Program-made: the position numbers and the translations under genes
Notes under the pieces: model-generated
What the model saw: the letters and a program-made list of their open reading frames with translations, nothing else
What the model was told of the DNA's origin: nothing
Database searches by the model: none
NCBI RefSeq assembly: GCF_022780145.1
Contig: NZ_JALEXO010000146.1
Coordinates: forward strand, 1 to 21,139
DNA: 21,139 nt
From: Intestinibacter sp.
GTDB lineage: Bacteria > Bacillota > Clostridia > Peptostreptococcales > Peptostreptococcaceae
Direction: 5' to 3'
Shown here: positions 1 through 7,400 of the stretch, one piece after another
Layout of the letters: each line of letters starts with the position of its first letter
Position numbering within the stretch: position 1 is the first letter of the stretch

Positions 1-265
1 GCTACAACATGTACTAAAAGAGCTAATATTAATCACTGATACTCCATATATTTCTAGACGTGACGTGAAGCAAATATTAAGCCAAGAACCAAAACCTAAA
101 GTAGCCATTTCTGATGATTTTCTATTAAATGGCACACTCGATGAGATAAATTATAAAATAATTCAAAGAGTTTTACTAGAAGAGAATAATAACAAGGAGA
201 AGACATCTGCTCGTCTAGGCATTAGTCGTAGCACATTATGGAGAATATTAAAAAACCAAAAATAA
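1..265 (+). CDS. Sigma-54-dependent Fis-type transcriptional regulator, C-terminal end (partial)
   Basis: An open frame runs in from the left edge (first full codon at base 2) and stops at 263-265. The visible 87 residues begin LQHVLKELILITDTPYISRRDV, which resembles the end of the AAA+ sigma-54 activator domain and its linker, and finish with a Fis-type helix-turn-helix (TSARLGISRSTLWRILK). Such proteins bind upstream enhancers and use ATP to open promoters held by sigma-54 RNA polymerase. The sensory N-terminus and the ATPase motifs lie outside the window, so the signal and target genes cannot be told. It is convergent with the ribosomal genes and unlikely to be functionally tied to them. 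An internal GTG at 65 could be mistaken for a start, but the frame and homology continue upstream. Confidence 0.85.
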   Translation, partial: LQHVLKELILITDTPYISRRDVKQILSQEPKPKVAISDDFLLNGTLDEINYKIIQRVLLEENNNKEKTSARLGISRSTLWRILKNQK

Positions 266-272
266 AAATCAT

Positions 273-320
273 AACCACCCGTAATATGTGTTGAACCCAC
301 AAAGCGGGTGGTTTATTGTT
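273..320 (+). terminator. Rho-independent terminator of the sigma-54-type regulator
   Basis: Bases 273-281 (AACCACCCG) pair with 305-313 (CGGGTGGTT), a 9-bp GC-rich stem only 7 bases after the stop codon, followed by the T-rich stretch TTATTGTT. The 23-base loop can form a small inner GTG/CAC hairpin. Confidence 0.75.
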
Positions 321-342
321 GAGCATGTATGCATACTCAACA
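317..342. repeat. 26-bp imperfect palindrome in the convergent spacer
   Basis: TGTTGAG at 317-323 is matched by CTCAACA at 336-342; the halves differ at only two positions across the 26 bp (consensus half TGTTGAGYATGYA). It overlaps the tail of the plus-strand terminator. No T-run follows on either strand, so it is not itself a good terminator. It could be an operator-like site or a chance palindrome. The rest of the convergent spacer (343-440) shows only AT-rich sequence with no gene. Confidence 0.4.
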
Positions 343-439
343 GACTAAAGTCCATAATAAAAATATACATATTTTTGATCTCCTCTTTATTTATAACTAA
401 GTTCTAAACGCATATATTTTCTCTAATTAATTATTTTTA

Positions 440-479
440 TATAGCAAAAAAGCCTTGAAGTTAATAACTTCAAGACTTT
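440..479 (-). terminator. Rho-independent terminator of rplM-rpsI
   Basis: CTTGAAGTT (454-462) and AACTTCAAG (466-474) form a perfect 9-bp stem with a 3-base loop, extended by AAAG/CTTT across one mismatch. On the minus strand it is followed by a T-run (TTTTTTGC), and it lies about 25 bases after the rpsI stop. Confidence 0.85.
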
Positions 480-502
480 CATAAATACCATATAAGATAA
501 TA

Positions 503-895
503 CTATCTTTTTGAAAATTGAGGTGCTCTTCTGGCAGCCTTTAATCCATATTTCTTTCTTTCTTTCATTCTAGCATCTCTAGTTAAGAATCCAGCTTTTT
601 TAAGTTCTGGTCTTAAATCAGCATCAGCTTTTAATAAAGCTCTAGATATACCATGTCTTATAGCACCAGCTTGTCCAGTGAATCCTCCACCTTCAACTTT
701 TACTATAACGTCGTATTTATTTTCATTGTTAGTTAAAACTAATGGTTGTTTAACGTCTCTTATTAATGTATCGTAATCGAAATATTCGTCTAATGCTCTT
801 CCGTTTACTGTTATATTTCCTTCACCTGCAACTAATCTTACTCTAGCTACAGAGCTTTTTCTTCTTCCTGTTCCGTAGAATTGTACTTTTTCCAT
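503..895 (-). CDS. rpsI: 30S ribosomal protein S9
   Basis: A 130-residue protein of normal S9 length (start MEKVQFYGTGRRKSSVARVRL, end APQFSKR). S9 sits in the head of the small subunit; its long basic C-terminal tail, ending in Lys-Arg, reaches the P-site tRNA anticodon loop. The GTGRRK motif at the N-terminus and the GGGFTGQAGAIRHGISRAL core are diagnostic. The frame is open upstream to 913, but ATG at 895 is chosen because GGAGG lies 7 bases before it. It follows rplM by 26 bases, the usual L13-S9 pair, and is closed by the terminator near 460. Confidence 0.98.
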   Translation of the reverse strand: MEKVQFYGTGRRKSSVARVRLVAGEGNITVNGRALDEYFDYDTLIRDVKQPLVLTNNENKYDVIVKVEGGGFTGQAGAIRHGISRALLKADADLRPELKKAGFLTRDARMKERKKYGLKAARRAPQFSKR

Positions 896-921
896 GATAA
901 CTCCTCCTTTCATCTAGTTAA

Positions 922-1350
922 TTAGAAGTTTAATACTTCTGGTTTTTGAGCTGCATGAGTATGTTCTGCTCCTGCAAATACTCTTAATCTAGTCATCATT
1001 TTTGCTCTTAATTTATTTTTTGGTAACATTCCGCTAACTGCGTGAGCTATTACTTCTTCTGGTTTCTTTTCCATCATTTCTCTGTAAGAGATTTCTTTTA
1101 ATCCACCTACATAACCAGTGTGATATCTATAATATTTTTGATCTAATTTCTTTCCTGTTAAAACTACTTTTGATGCATTTACAACAACAACGAAATCTCC
1201 ACCGTCTACATGTGGTGTAAATGTTGGTTTATGTTTTCCTCTTAATATAGTTGCTATTTCTGTAGCAAGACGACCTAATGTTTTCCCTTCAGCGTCAACT
1301 AAGTACCATTTTCTTTGTACTTCAGCTGGTTTAGCTATATAACTTTTCAT
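922..1350 (-). CDS. rplM: 50S ribosomal protein L13
   Basis: A 142-residue protein of full L13 length, an early assembly protein that binds 23S rRNA. Typical segments are WYLVDAEGKTLGRLATEIA near the N-terminus, GDFVVVVNASKVVLTGKK in the middle and RAMVSGMLPKNKLRAKM-like sequence (AHAVSGMLPKNKLRAKMMTRLRVF) near the C-terminus. The ATG at 1350 is preceded by AAGGAGGGACAACC. It is the first gene of the rplM-rpsI unit, with its own promoter and a structured leader upstream. Confidence 0.98.
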   Translation of the reverse strand: MKSYIAKPAEVQRKWYLVDAEGKTLGRLATEIATILRGKHKPTFTPHVDGGDFVVVVNASKVVLTGKKLDQKYYRYHTGYVGGLKEISYREMMEKKPEEVIAHAVSGMLPKNKLRAKMMTRLRVFAGAEHTHAAQKPEVLNF

Positions 1351-1434
1351 GGTTGTCCCTCCTTCTTATTTTTTCAAAATTTTATTTTACCGTTTATATA
1401 AAGTCCGGGGCGTTGTGGACTTATTAACACATTC
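1351..1434 (-). promoter_or_regulatory. rplM leader with hairpin, candidate L13 leader
   Basis: The predicted transcript start is about 85 bases upstream of rplM. Within the leader, AAGTCC (1417-1422 read on the minus strand) pairs with GGACTT (1401-1406), a perfect 6-bp stem with the loop ACAACGCCCC. Several Firmicutes have a conserved L13 leader element before rplM thought to serve autogenous control. Position fits, but membership in that family is inference from location and one hairpin. Confidence 0.5.
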
Positions 1435-1440
1435 CTATAT

Positions 1441-1469
1441 ATTCTAATACATGTACGAAAAAGTGTCAA
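1441..1469 (-). promoter_or_regulatory. Sigma-A promoter of rplM-rpsI
   Basis: On the minus strand TTGACA (1469-1464) is a perfect -35 box and TAGAAT (1446-1441) a 5-of-6 -10 box, with exactly 17 bases between. It begins 3 bases after the truA stop codon, so rplM-rpsI can be transcribed apart from the upstream ecf-truA genes. Confidence 0.85.
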
Positions 1470-1472
1470 GGT

Positions 1473-2204
1473 TTAATAATTAACTTTTTTGAGAAATAAA
1501 CCGTGTGCAGGTGCTGTGTGACCACACATTGACCTACTTTTTGAATTTATTATTTCTTCCATATTATGTTTAATTCTACCTCTACCTATATCTACGAGTG
1601 TGCCTACGATTATTCTTACCATATTGTATAAAAATCCGTTTCCACTTATCTCAATAGATGTTATTCCTTCATGCTCTTCTATCTTTATATCGTAAATAGT
1701 CCTTACAGTGTCCTTCACTGATGAACCAGAACTCATAAATCCAACAAAATCATGCGTACCAATCAAATATTTGGCTTCTAAGCGTATTTTATCCCAGTCT
1801 AGGTCATATTTCACATGATACGCTAAATTCTTGTATAAAGGGCTCCTATAAGGTCTATTATAGATTAAATACCTATATGTCTTACCACATGCGTTATATC
1901 TAGCGTGAAAATCCATATCGACCTCCTCGCAGGATATTACAGATATATCCTTTGGAAGTTTGGCATTTAATGCATCTGGTATTCTAGATGCAGGTATATT
2001 TGTTTCAGTTTTGAAATTTGCAACCTGTCCCAGAGCATGAACTCCCGCATCAGTTCTTCCCGATGCGGTCACCTTTACTTTTTCCTTTGTTATTTCATAG
2101 ATGGCGTTTTCTACTGTACCCTGGATCCCGGGTGAATTAGGCTGTCTCTGCCAGCCGCAGTAGTTTTCGCCATTATATTGTAAAGTAATTTTTAAGTTTC
2201 TCAT
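1473..2204 (-). CDS. truA: tRNA pseudouridine(38-40) synthase TruA
   Basis: A 243-residue pseudouridine synthase of the TruA family, which isomerises uridines 38-40 in the anticodon stem-loop of many tRNAs. The catalytic aspartate is seen in the signature SGRTDAGVHA (Asp52), and other family segments are GENYCGWQRQP near the N-terminus, YRYLIYNRPYRSPLY around 110 and GNGFLYNMVRIIVGTLVDIGRGR near the C-terminus. The frame extends one codon further (TTG at 2207), but ATG at 2204 sits 6 bases after GAGG and is preferred. It lies 22 bases after ecfT, as in many Firmicutes where truA separates the ECF genes from rplM. Confidence 0.95.
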   Translation of the reverse strand: MRNLKITLQYNGENYCGWQRQPNSPGIQGTVENAIYEITKEKVKVTASGRTDAGVHALGQVANFKTETNIPASRIPDALNAKLPKDISVISCEEVDMDFHARYNACGKTYRYLIYNRPYRSPLYKNLAYHVKYDLDWDKIRLEAKYLIGTHDFVGFMSSGSSVKDTVRTIYDIKIEEHEGITSIEISGNGFLYNMVRIIVGTLVDIGRGRIKHNMEEIINSKSRSMCGHTAPAHGLFLKKVNY

Positions 2205-2226
2205 CAATTACCTCTTTTTTTCAAAA

Positions 2227-3054
2227 TTACACTAATATGTGTATAAATCTACTTGCTATACTTCCAGCTAAGAATAAAATCATCAATACAAATGCAATTT
2301 TATCTGCACTAGTTATAACAGCTTGTCTCATCTTAGTTCTGTTGTATCCACCTCTATAGCATCTAGCCTCCATAGCCATAGCTAATTCGTCGGCTCTTCT
2401 GAATGCACTTACAAATAATGGTACTAATAATGGAACTAAGTTTTTCGCTCTGTTTATAAGGTTGCTACTTTCGAAGTCTGCACCTCTTGACATTTGAGCT
2501 TTCATTATTTTGTCTGTTTCATCTAATAATGTAGGTATAAAACGCAATGCTATTGTCATCATCATAGCTAATTCATGTACAGGTAGCCCTACCTTGTTAA
2601 ATGGCGCTAGAAGTCTCTCTATACCATCTGTCAATTGTATAGGCGATGTTGTAAGTGTCAATAAAGATGTACCTACAACTAAATATATCAATCTAATAGA
2701 CATGAATATCGCCTGTCTTAGACCTGCATCAGTAATTTTCAAAAATCCTAATTGAAGCTTAACTCCTCCAATAGCAAGGACTTCTCCTGGTAAACAGAAC
2801 ATATTAATTACAAAAGTAAATAATAAAATCCATCTCAAAGGCTTCAGACCTTTAAGCATATACGACATAGGAATTTGAGATGCTTTAATTATAGCTGCTA
2901 CTATTCCTAATATAATTACATATGGCCAAAATTGATTTACAACAAATAACGCAATCATAAATACAATTGTCGCTATAAGCTTAGTTCTTGGATCTAATCT
3001 ATGGATTTTAGAATTCGCTGGATAATATTGACCTATAGTTATATCTTTTAACAT
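2227..3054 (-). CDS. ecfT: ECF transporter transmembrane component EcfT
   Basis: A 275-residue membrane protein, the T component that couples two ATPases to exchangeable substrate-binding S components in energy-coupling factor importers of vitamins and metals. Several hydrophobic segments are visible (about 24-60, 75-90, 117-137, 205-216, 252-275). The two short motifs on coupling helices that contact the ATPases are present: SRG at 189-191 (AQMSRGADF) and ARC at 230-232 (MEARCYRGG), together with the start YYPANSKIHRLDPRTKL. Its start overlaps the end of ecfA2 by 7 bases, suggesting translational coupling. No S component is nearby, so the substrate is not defined here (group II, shared module). 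Confidence 0.95.
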   Translation of the reverse strand: MLKDITIGQYYPANSKIHRLDPRTKLIATIVFMIALFVVNQFWPYVIILGIVAAIIKASQIPMSYMLKGLKPLRWILLFTFVINMFCLPGEVLAIGGVKLQLGFLKITDAGLRQAIFMSIRLIYLVVGTSLLTLTTSPIQLTDGIERLLAPFNKVGLPVHELAMMMTIALRFIPTLLDETDKIMKAQMSRGADFESSNLINRAKNLVPLLVPLFVSAFRRADELAMAMEARCYRGGYNRTKMRQAVITSADKIAFVLMILFLAGSIASRFIHILV

Positions 3055-3914
3055 TTCTTTCTTCCTCTCATAACTTTTAGTATTTCTTCTTTGATTTCCT
3101 CAACTGTAAGGACATCTGTTCTTATATCAAATCCTTTTGCCTTTAGCTTCTTAGCTAATTCTAAAACTTGAGGTACATCTAAACCTATCTCTTTCAATCT
3201 ATCTGCATGAGAATTAAATATCTCTCTAGGTGTTCCCATAAATTCTATTTTTCCATGATTCATAACGATTATTGTGTTAGCTAATTTTGCCATATCATCC
3301 ATACTGTGTGATGAAAGTATTATAGTTATATTATTATCCTTGTGCAATTTTTTAATCAATTTAAATATTTCATCTCTACCACCTGGATCTAGTCCAGCTG
3401 TTGGTTCGTCTAGTATAAGCACTTCTGGATTCATCGCTATTACTCCAGCTATAGCTACTCTACGTTTTTGACCTCCTGATAAATCAAAAGGAGATTTATC
3501 TTTATATTGTTCGTAATCAAGCCCTACTGCTTCCATAGATTTTTTTACTCTATCAGCGATTTCATCTTCTTCTAATCCTAGGTTTCCAGGACCAAAAGCA
3601 ATGTCTTTTTCTACAGTTTCTTCAAATAATTGATATTCAGGATATTGAAAAACTATCCCTACTCTTTTTCTTACTTCAGTTAAATTTAAATCTTTATCTG
3701 TTATATTAAAACCATTTATGAAAATTTCTCCTGAAGAAGGTTTTAATAATCCATTTAAGTGTTGTATTAATGTTGATTTTCCTGATCCTGTATGTCCTAT
3801 AAGTCCTACAAAATCATTGTCCTTTATTTCAAAAGAAATATCATCAAGAGCCTTACTTGCAAAAGGCATTCCTTCATCATATATATACGTTAAATTCTTT
3901 ACTATAACTGACAT
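3048..3914 (-). CDS. ecfA2: ECF transporter ATPase EcfA2
   Basis: A 288-residue ABC ATPase with Walker A GHTGSGKST (40-48), Q-loop Gln90, signature LSGGQ (145-149), Walker B ending LILDEPTAGLD (Asp169, Glu170) and switch His203. With EcfA1 and EcfT it forms the energising module of an ECF importer on the inner face of the membrane. The C-terminal region (EIGLDVPQVLELAKKLK, then TVEEI) is a hallmark of the EcfA family and is also seen in its neighbour. It overlaps the 3' end of ecfA1 by 13 bases and ecfT by 7 bases, so all three genes are translated from one message. The order A1-A2-T, downstream of rplQ, is standard in Firmicutes and supports the A2 label. Confidence 0.95.
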   Translation of the reverse strand: MSVIVKNLTYIYDEGMPFASKALDDISFEIKDNDFVGLIGHTGSGKSTLIQHLNGLLKPSSGEIFINGFNITDKDLNLTEVRKRVGIVFQYPEYQLFEETVEKDIAFGPGNLGLEEDEIADRVKKSMEAVGLDYEQYKDKSPFDLSGGQKRRVAIAGVIAMNPEVLILDEPTAGLDPGGRDEIFKLIKKLHKDNNITIILSSHSMDDMAKLANTIIVMNHGKIEFMGTPREIFNSHADRLKEIGLDVPQVLELAKKLKAKGFDIRTDVLTVEEIKEEILKVMRGRKKC

Positions 3915-4735
3915 AATTTATCCACCATTTCATCCACTGTTAATATATCATCGTCTAAGTCTAGTCCTTCTTCTCTCAAAAGACCAGCTAACTCTGTCAT
4001 ACAAGGTACATCTAGACCTATCTCTTTAAGTAAATCTACATTTTTAAATACCTCTTTTGGAGTCCCTTCTAATAGTTTTTTACCTTTGTCTACAACAACT
4101 ACTCTATCAGCTTGAACAGCTTCTTCCATATAGTGAGTTATATGTAAAGTCGTAATATTTTCTTCTTTATTTAATTTTTTTATTACATTCATAACTTCTT
4201 TTCTACCTGATGGGTCTAACATTGCTGTAGCTTCATCAAATATAATGCATTTTGGTCTCATAGCTATAATACCTGCTATAGCTACTCTTTGTTTTTGACC
4301 TCCCGATAATAAATGGGGTTGTCTATCCTTTAATTCATAAATACCTACACTTTTTAGTGATTCTTCTACCCTTTGTCTAATTACTTTAGGTTCTACACCT
4401 AAATTTTCTGGTCCAAATGCAACGTCTTCTTCTACTATTGTAGCTACTATTTGGTTGTCTGGATTTTGAAATACCATTCCAGCCGTTTGTCTTATATTCC
4501 AAAGATTTGATTCGTCCTTTGTATTCATACCATCGATATAAATATCGCCTTCACTAGGCACTAATATCGCATTTAAATTTTTAGACAAAGTGGATTTTCC
4601 CGATCCATTGTGACCTATGATTGCAACAAATTCTCCTGGCTTAACATCTAAACTTAAATTATCTATTGCTTTAAATTTAGAATCTATAGTTACATATTCA
4701 AAGGTCATATCCTTTACACTTATTATATTCTCCAT
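3902..4735 (-). CDS. ecfA1: ECF transporter ATPase EcfA1
   Basis: A 277-residue ABC ATPase with Walker A GHNGSGKST (41-49), Q-loop Gln90, signature LSGGQ (143-147), Walker B IIFDEATAMLD (Glu168 as catalytic base) and switch His201. It pairs with EcfA2 to drive ECF import. The C-terminus repeats the family pattern KEIGLDVPCMTELAGLL and TVDEM. The start ATG at 4735 is set by AAAGGAG 8 bases upstream; an overlapping ATG three bases before is out of frame. It is the first gene after the rplQ terminator and has its own extended -10 promoter. Confidence 0.95.
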   Translation of the reverse strand: MENIISVKDMTFEYVTIDSKFKAIDNLSLDVKPGEFVAIIGHNGSGKSTLSKNLNAILVPSEGDIYIDGMNTKDESNLWNIRQTAGMVFQNPDNQIVATIVEEDVAFGPENLGVEPKVIRQRVEESLKSVGIYELKDRQPHLLSGGQKQRVAIAGIIAMRPKCIIFDEATAMLDPSGRKEVMNVIKKLNKEENITTLHITHYMEEAVQADRVVVVDKGKKLLEGTPKEVFKNVDLLKEIGLDVPCMTELAGLLREEGLDLDDDILTVDEMVDKLCQL

Positions 4736-4785
4736 TTCATATACTCCTTTATAAAGCAGTAGCTTAAAAACTTATACAATTTATA

Positions 4786-4794
4786 ATTATAACA
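4786..4794 (-). promoter_or_regulatory. Extended -10 promoter of ecfA1-ecfA2-ecfT-truA
   Basis: The minus strand reads TGTTATAAT (4794-4786), an extended -10 element (TGnTATAAT) with a perfect -10 hexamer about 50 bases before ecfA1. No good -35 box is seen 17 bases upstream, which an extended -10 can compensate. The preceding terminator makes a separate promoter here likely. Confidence 0.65.
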
Positions 4795-4887
4795 TAGTTT
4801 AGCCACAAAAATTTAAAAATATTAATTTCAAATATAAACTAATCCCACATTTTTCTTTTTTATGGATACAATTATACTTATTTAATT

Positions 4888-4926
4888 TTTAGTATAAAAA
4901 CAAACCCCATACTCAACAGTATGGGG
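4888..4926 (-). terminator. Rho-independent terminator of the alpha operon
   Basis: CCCCATAC (4905-4912) and GTATGGGG (4919-4926) form a perfect 8-bp stem with a 6-base loop, followed on the minus strand by TTTGTTTTTA. It lies 25 bases after the rplQ stop and ends the long ribosomal protein transcript. Confidence 0.92.
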
Positions 4927-4950
4927 CTATCTATATAAAACTATTATTTA

Positions 4951-5292
4951 CTAAACTAATTCTATAAATGCCATTTCAGCAGCGTCGCCTTTTCTTGGCC
5001 CTTTTTTGATTATTCTAGTATATCCACCATTTCTTTCAGCATATTTTGGAGCTAAATCAGTGAATAAGTTATTTACAACAGTTTCATCCATAACATAAGC
5101 TAAAACTTGTCTTCTAGCATGTAAATCTCCTCTTTTAGCAAGAGTTATCATTTTTTCAGCCATTCTACGAGTTTCTTTTGCTCTAGTTACTGTAGTTTCT
5201 ATTCTACCATTTCTTAGTAAATCAGTTACTAAGTTTCTTAACATAAGGTTTCTGTGTGAAGTCACACGACCTAACTTACGGTAATTAGCCAT
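4951..5292 (-). CDS. rplQ: 50S ribosomal protein L17
   Basis: A 113-residue L17, which binds 23S rRNA near the exit-tunnel side of the large subunit. The N-terminus MANYRKLGRVTSHRNLMLRNLVTDLL is the family signature, and GGYTRIIKKGPRKGDAAEMAFIEL near the end is equally typical. Length is that of the short, C-terminally unextended form common in Firmicutes. It follows rpoA by 21 bases and is the last gene of the alpha operon, with a terminator directly after it. Confidence 0.98.
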   Translation of the reverse strand: MANYRKLGRVTSHRNLMLRNLVTDLLRNGRIETTVTRAKETRRMAEKMITLAKRGDLHARRQVLAYVMDETVVNNLFTDLAPKYAERNGGYTRIIKKGPRKGDAAEMAFIELV

Positions 5293-5313
5293 GCCAATCC
5301 CTCCTTTGCTCGC

Positions 5314-6261
5314 TTATTCTTCGCTTGGTTTAAGACCTAATCCAAGTTCTTCTAGTTTTTGAATTACTTCTTCTAATGATTTTTTACCAAGGTTTCTAAC
5401 CTTCATCATATCATCTTCAGATTTATTAGCTAATTCTTCTACTGTATTTATTCCGGCTCTCTTTAAACAGTTGTAAGATCTAACAGATAAATCTAATTCT
5501 TCTATAGTCATTTCTAAAACTTTTTCTTTTTGATCTTCTTCTTTTTCTACCATTATTTCTACGTTGCTAACATGTTCAGTTAAATCTATGAATAGATTTA
5601 AATGCTCAACAAGTACTTTTGCAGCAAGAGATATCCCCTCTTGAGGATTTATACTTCCATTAGTCAAAATTTCTAAAGTTAACTTATCGTAATCAGATTT
5701 TTGACCAACTCTTGTATTTTCTACATGGTAGCTAACTTTTTCAATTGGAGTATATATCGAATCAACAGGTAATACACCTATAGGCATATTTTCTGTTTTA
5801 TTTTCTTCTGCTGGTACATATCCTCTACCTTTATCAACATATATTTCCATATTAAGCTTAGCATTATCATCTAAAGTAGCGATGTGTAAATCCTTACTTA
5901 ATATTTCGACGTCTGGAGGACATATTATGTCAGATCCTTTGATAGAGCATGGACCTTGAGCTTCTATTTTAAGTGTTCTACTACCTTCACCATCTATAGT
6001 AGCTGAAAGTTCTTTTAATGATAATATTATTTCAGTAACATCTTCTTTTACTCCTGGTACAGTTGAGAACTCATGTAGAACTCCATCTATTTTTATAGAG
6101 TGTACAGCTACACCTGGTAAAGAAGATAATAATATTCTTCTAAGAGCATTACCTATAGTTATTCCGTATCCTCTTTCTAGAGGTTCAACTACGAATTTTC
6201 CATATCTATAGTCTTCGCTAAGCTCTACTATATCTACCTTTGGTTTTTCTATTTCTATCAT
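5314..6261 (-). CDS. rpoA: DNA-directed RNA polymerase subunit alpha
   Basis: A 315-residue alpha subunit. The N-terminal domain (about 1-235) dimerises and nucleates the polymerase core; GYGITIGNALRRILLSSLPG (32-50) is the conserved dimer helix region. An acidic linker (about 239-248) leads to the C-terminal domain (250-312) that contacts UP elements and activators: Arg261, Asn264 and Cys265 in LSVRSYNCLKRAG correspond to E. coli Arg265, Asn268 and Cys269, and VRNLGKKSLEEV carries the second DNA-contact helix. The ATG at 6261 follows GGAGGG by 8 bases. It lies between rpsD and rplQ as in most bacteria; a hairpin occupies the rpsD-rpoA spacer. Confidence 0.98.
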   Translation of the reverse strand: MIEIEKPKVDIVELSEDYRYGKFVVEPLERGYGITIGNALRRILLSSLPGVAVHSIKIDGVLHEFSTVPGVKEDVTEIILSLKELSATIDGEGSRTLKIEAQGPCSIKGSDIICPPDVEILSKDLHIATLDDNAKLNMEIYVDKGRGYVPAEENKTENMPIGVLPVDSIYTPIEKVSYHVENTRVGQKSDYDKLTLEILTNGSINPQEGISLAAKVLVEHLNLFIDLTEHVSNVEIMVEKEEDQKEKVLEMTIEELDLSVRSYNCLKRAGINTVEELANKSEDDMMKVRNLGKKSLEEVIQKLEELGLGLKPSEE

Positions 6262-6275
6262 GGACTAAACCCTCC

Positions 6276-6313
6276 TTAAAATTTGTTAATCCACTGAGGG
6301 TAAACAATTTTAA
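6276..6313 (-). promoter_or_regulatory. Hairpin in the rpsD-rpoA spacer abutting the rpoA ribosome binding site
   Basis: On the minus strand the arm at 6313-6298 (TTAAAATTGTTTACCC) pairs with 6292-6276 (GGATTAACAAATTTTAA) over about 14 base pairs with two mismatches and one bulge, loop TCAGT. The 3' arm runs straight into the rpoA Shine-Dalgarno sequence. There is no long T-run after it, so it is not a normal terminator. A role in processing or in adjusting rpoA translation is inference. Confidence 0.5.
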
Positions 6314-6335
6314 AATTATTTTTAAAAACTGCCTA

Positions 6336-6956
6336 TTATTTTGAATAAAGTTCTATGATTAAGTGTTCTGCTATATCTATATCTATATCTTCTCTAGTTG
6401 GTAAAGCAACTACTTTAGCAGACATATCTTCTAAGTTTACATCTAACCAGTTTGGAGCAACTTTGTTTGCTTCAACTAATGCTTTAAATTTAGCTGATGA
6501 TTTAGAAGTTTCTTTAACAGCTATAACATCTCCAACTTTAACAGTTAATGATGGTATATCTACTTTTTTACCATTTAAAGTAAAGTGTGCATGAGTAACT
6601 AATTGTCTAGCTTCTTTTCTAGAGTTAGCTAATCCCATTCTGAAAACTACGTTGTCTAATCTTTCTTCTAATAGACATAATAAGTTTTCCCCAGTTTTAC
6701 CTGACATTTTTTCTGCACGTTCATATAAGTTTCTAAATTGAGTTTCTAAAACTCCGTAAATTCTCTTAACTTTTTGTTTTTCTCTTAATTGTAATCCATA
6801 GTTAGAAAGTTTCTTTCTCCCTTGTCCGTGTTGTCCTGGAGCATAGTTTCTTTTAACTATAGCGCATTTATCTGTATAACATCTATCACCTTTAAGGAAT
6901 AATTTCATTCCTTCTCTACGGCATTGTCTGCATGATGCACCAGTATATCTTGCCAT
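6336..6956 (-). CDS. rpsD: 30S ribosomal protein S4, zinc-binding form
   Basis: A 206-residue S4, a primary 16S rRNA binder that starts 30S assembly and lines the mRNA entry channel. The N-terminal domain carries four cysteines in a C-X2-C-X13-C-X4-C arrangement (Cys9, 12, 26, 31), the zinc-binding form of S4. The S4 RNA-binding domain spans about 97-160 (ERLDNVVFRMGLANSRKEARQLV). Placement in the alpha operon between rpsK and rpoA matches Clostridia, whereas in Bacillus rpsD is unlinked. S4 often acts as an autogenous repressor in bacteria; no proven target site is seen here. Confidence 0.98.
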   Translation of the reverse strand: MARYTGASCRQCRREGMKLFLKGDRCYTDKCAIVKRNYAPGQHGQGRKKLSNYGLQLREKQKVKRIYGVLETQFRNLYERAEKMSGKTGENLLCLLEERLDNVVFRMGLANSRKEARQLVTHAHFTLNGKKVDIPSLTVKVGDVIAVKETSKSSAKFKALVEANKVAPNWLDVNLEDMSAKVVALPTREDIDIDIAEHLIIELYSK

Positions 6957-6974
6957 TATCTACACCTCCTATGA

Positions 6975-7373
6975 TTATACTCTTCTTCTTTTTGGTGGTC
7001 TACATCCGTTATGTGGTATTGGAGTGACGTCTTTTATCATTGTTACTTCAAGTCCAGTTGCTTGTAAAGCTCTTATAGCAGCTTCTCTACCAGAACCTGG
7101 TCCTTTAACAAATACTTCTACGCTCTTTAAACCATGTTCCATTGCAGCTTTAGCAGCAGTTTCTGCAGCCATTTGAGAAGCAAATGGAGTTGATTTTCTT
7201 GATCCTTTGAATCCTAATTGTCCTGAAGATGCCCATGATATAGCATTACCATGAACGTCTGTTAATGTAACTATTGTATTATTAAAAGTTGATTGTATAT
7301 GTGCATGTCCACGATCTATATTTTTACGTTCTCTTCTTCTGATACGTGTTACTTTCTTTTTTTGTTTAGCCAT
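6975..7373 (-). CDS. rpsK: 30S ribosomal protein S11
   Basis: A 132-residue S11, part of the platform of the small subunit near the mRNA exit (E site). The family core is clear: GHAHIQSTFNNTIVTLTDVHGNAISWASSG, then FKGSRKSTPFASQMAAE and the C-terminal DVTPIPHNGCRPPKRRRV. The asparagine-glycine in PHNGCRPPK is the site that becomes isoaspartate in some bacteria. It lies between rpsM and rpsD, spaced by fewer than 30 bases on both sides. Confidence 0.98.
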   Translation of the reverse strand: MAKQKKKVTRIRRRERKNIDRGHAHIQSTFNNTIVTLTDVHGNAISWASSGQLGFKGSRKSTPFASQMAAETAAKAAMEHGLKSVEVFVKGPGSGREAAIRALQATGLEVTMIKDVTPIPHNGCRPPKRRRV

Positions 7374-7400
7374 TTTTCGAATTTCCCTCCTATCTATTTA

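Noticed and set aside
4908..4920. A 12-base sequence (CATACTCAACAG) in the rplQ terminator is also present at 332-343
   Set aside because: With 21 kb on two strands, shared 12-mers are expected by chance, more so in AT-rich sequence; the two places differ in structure.
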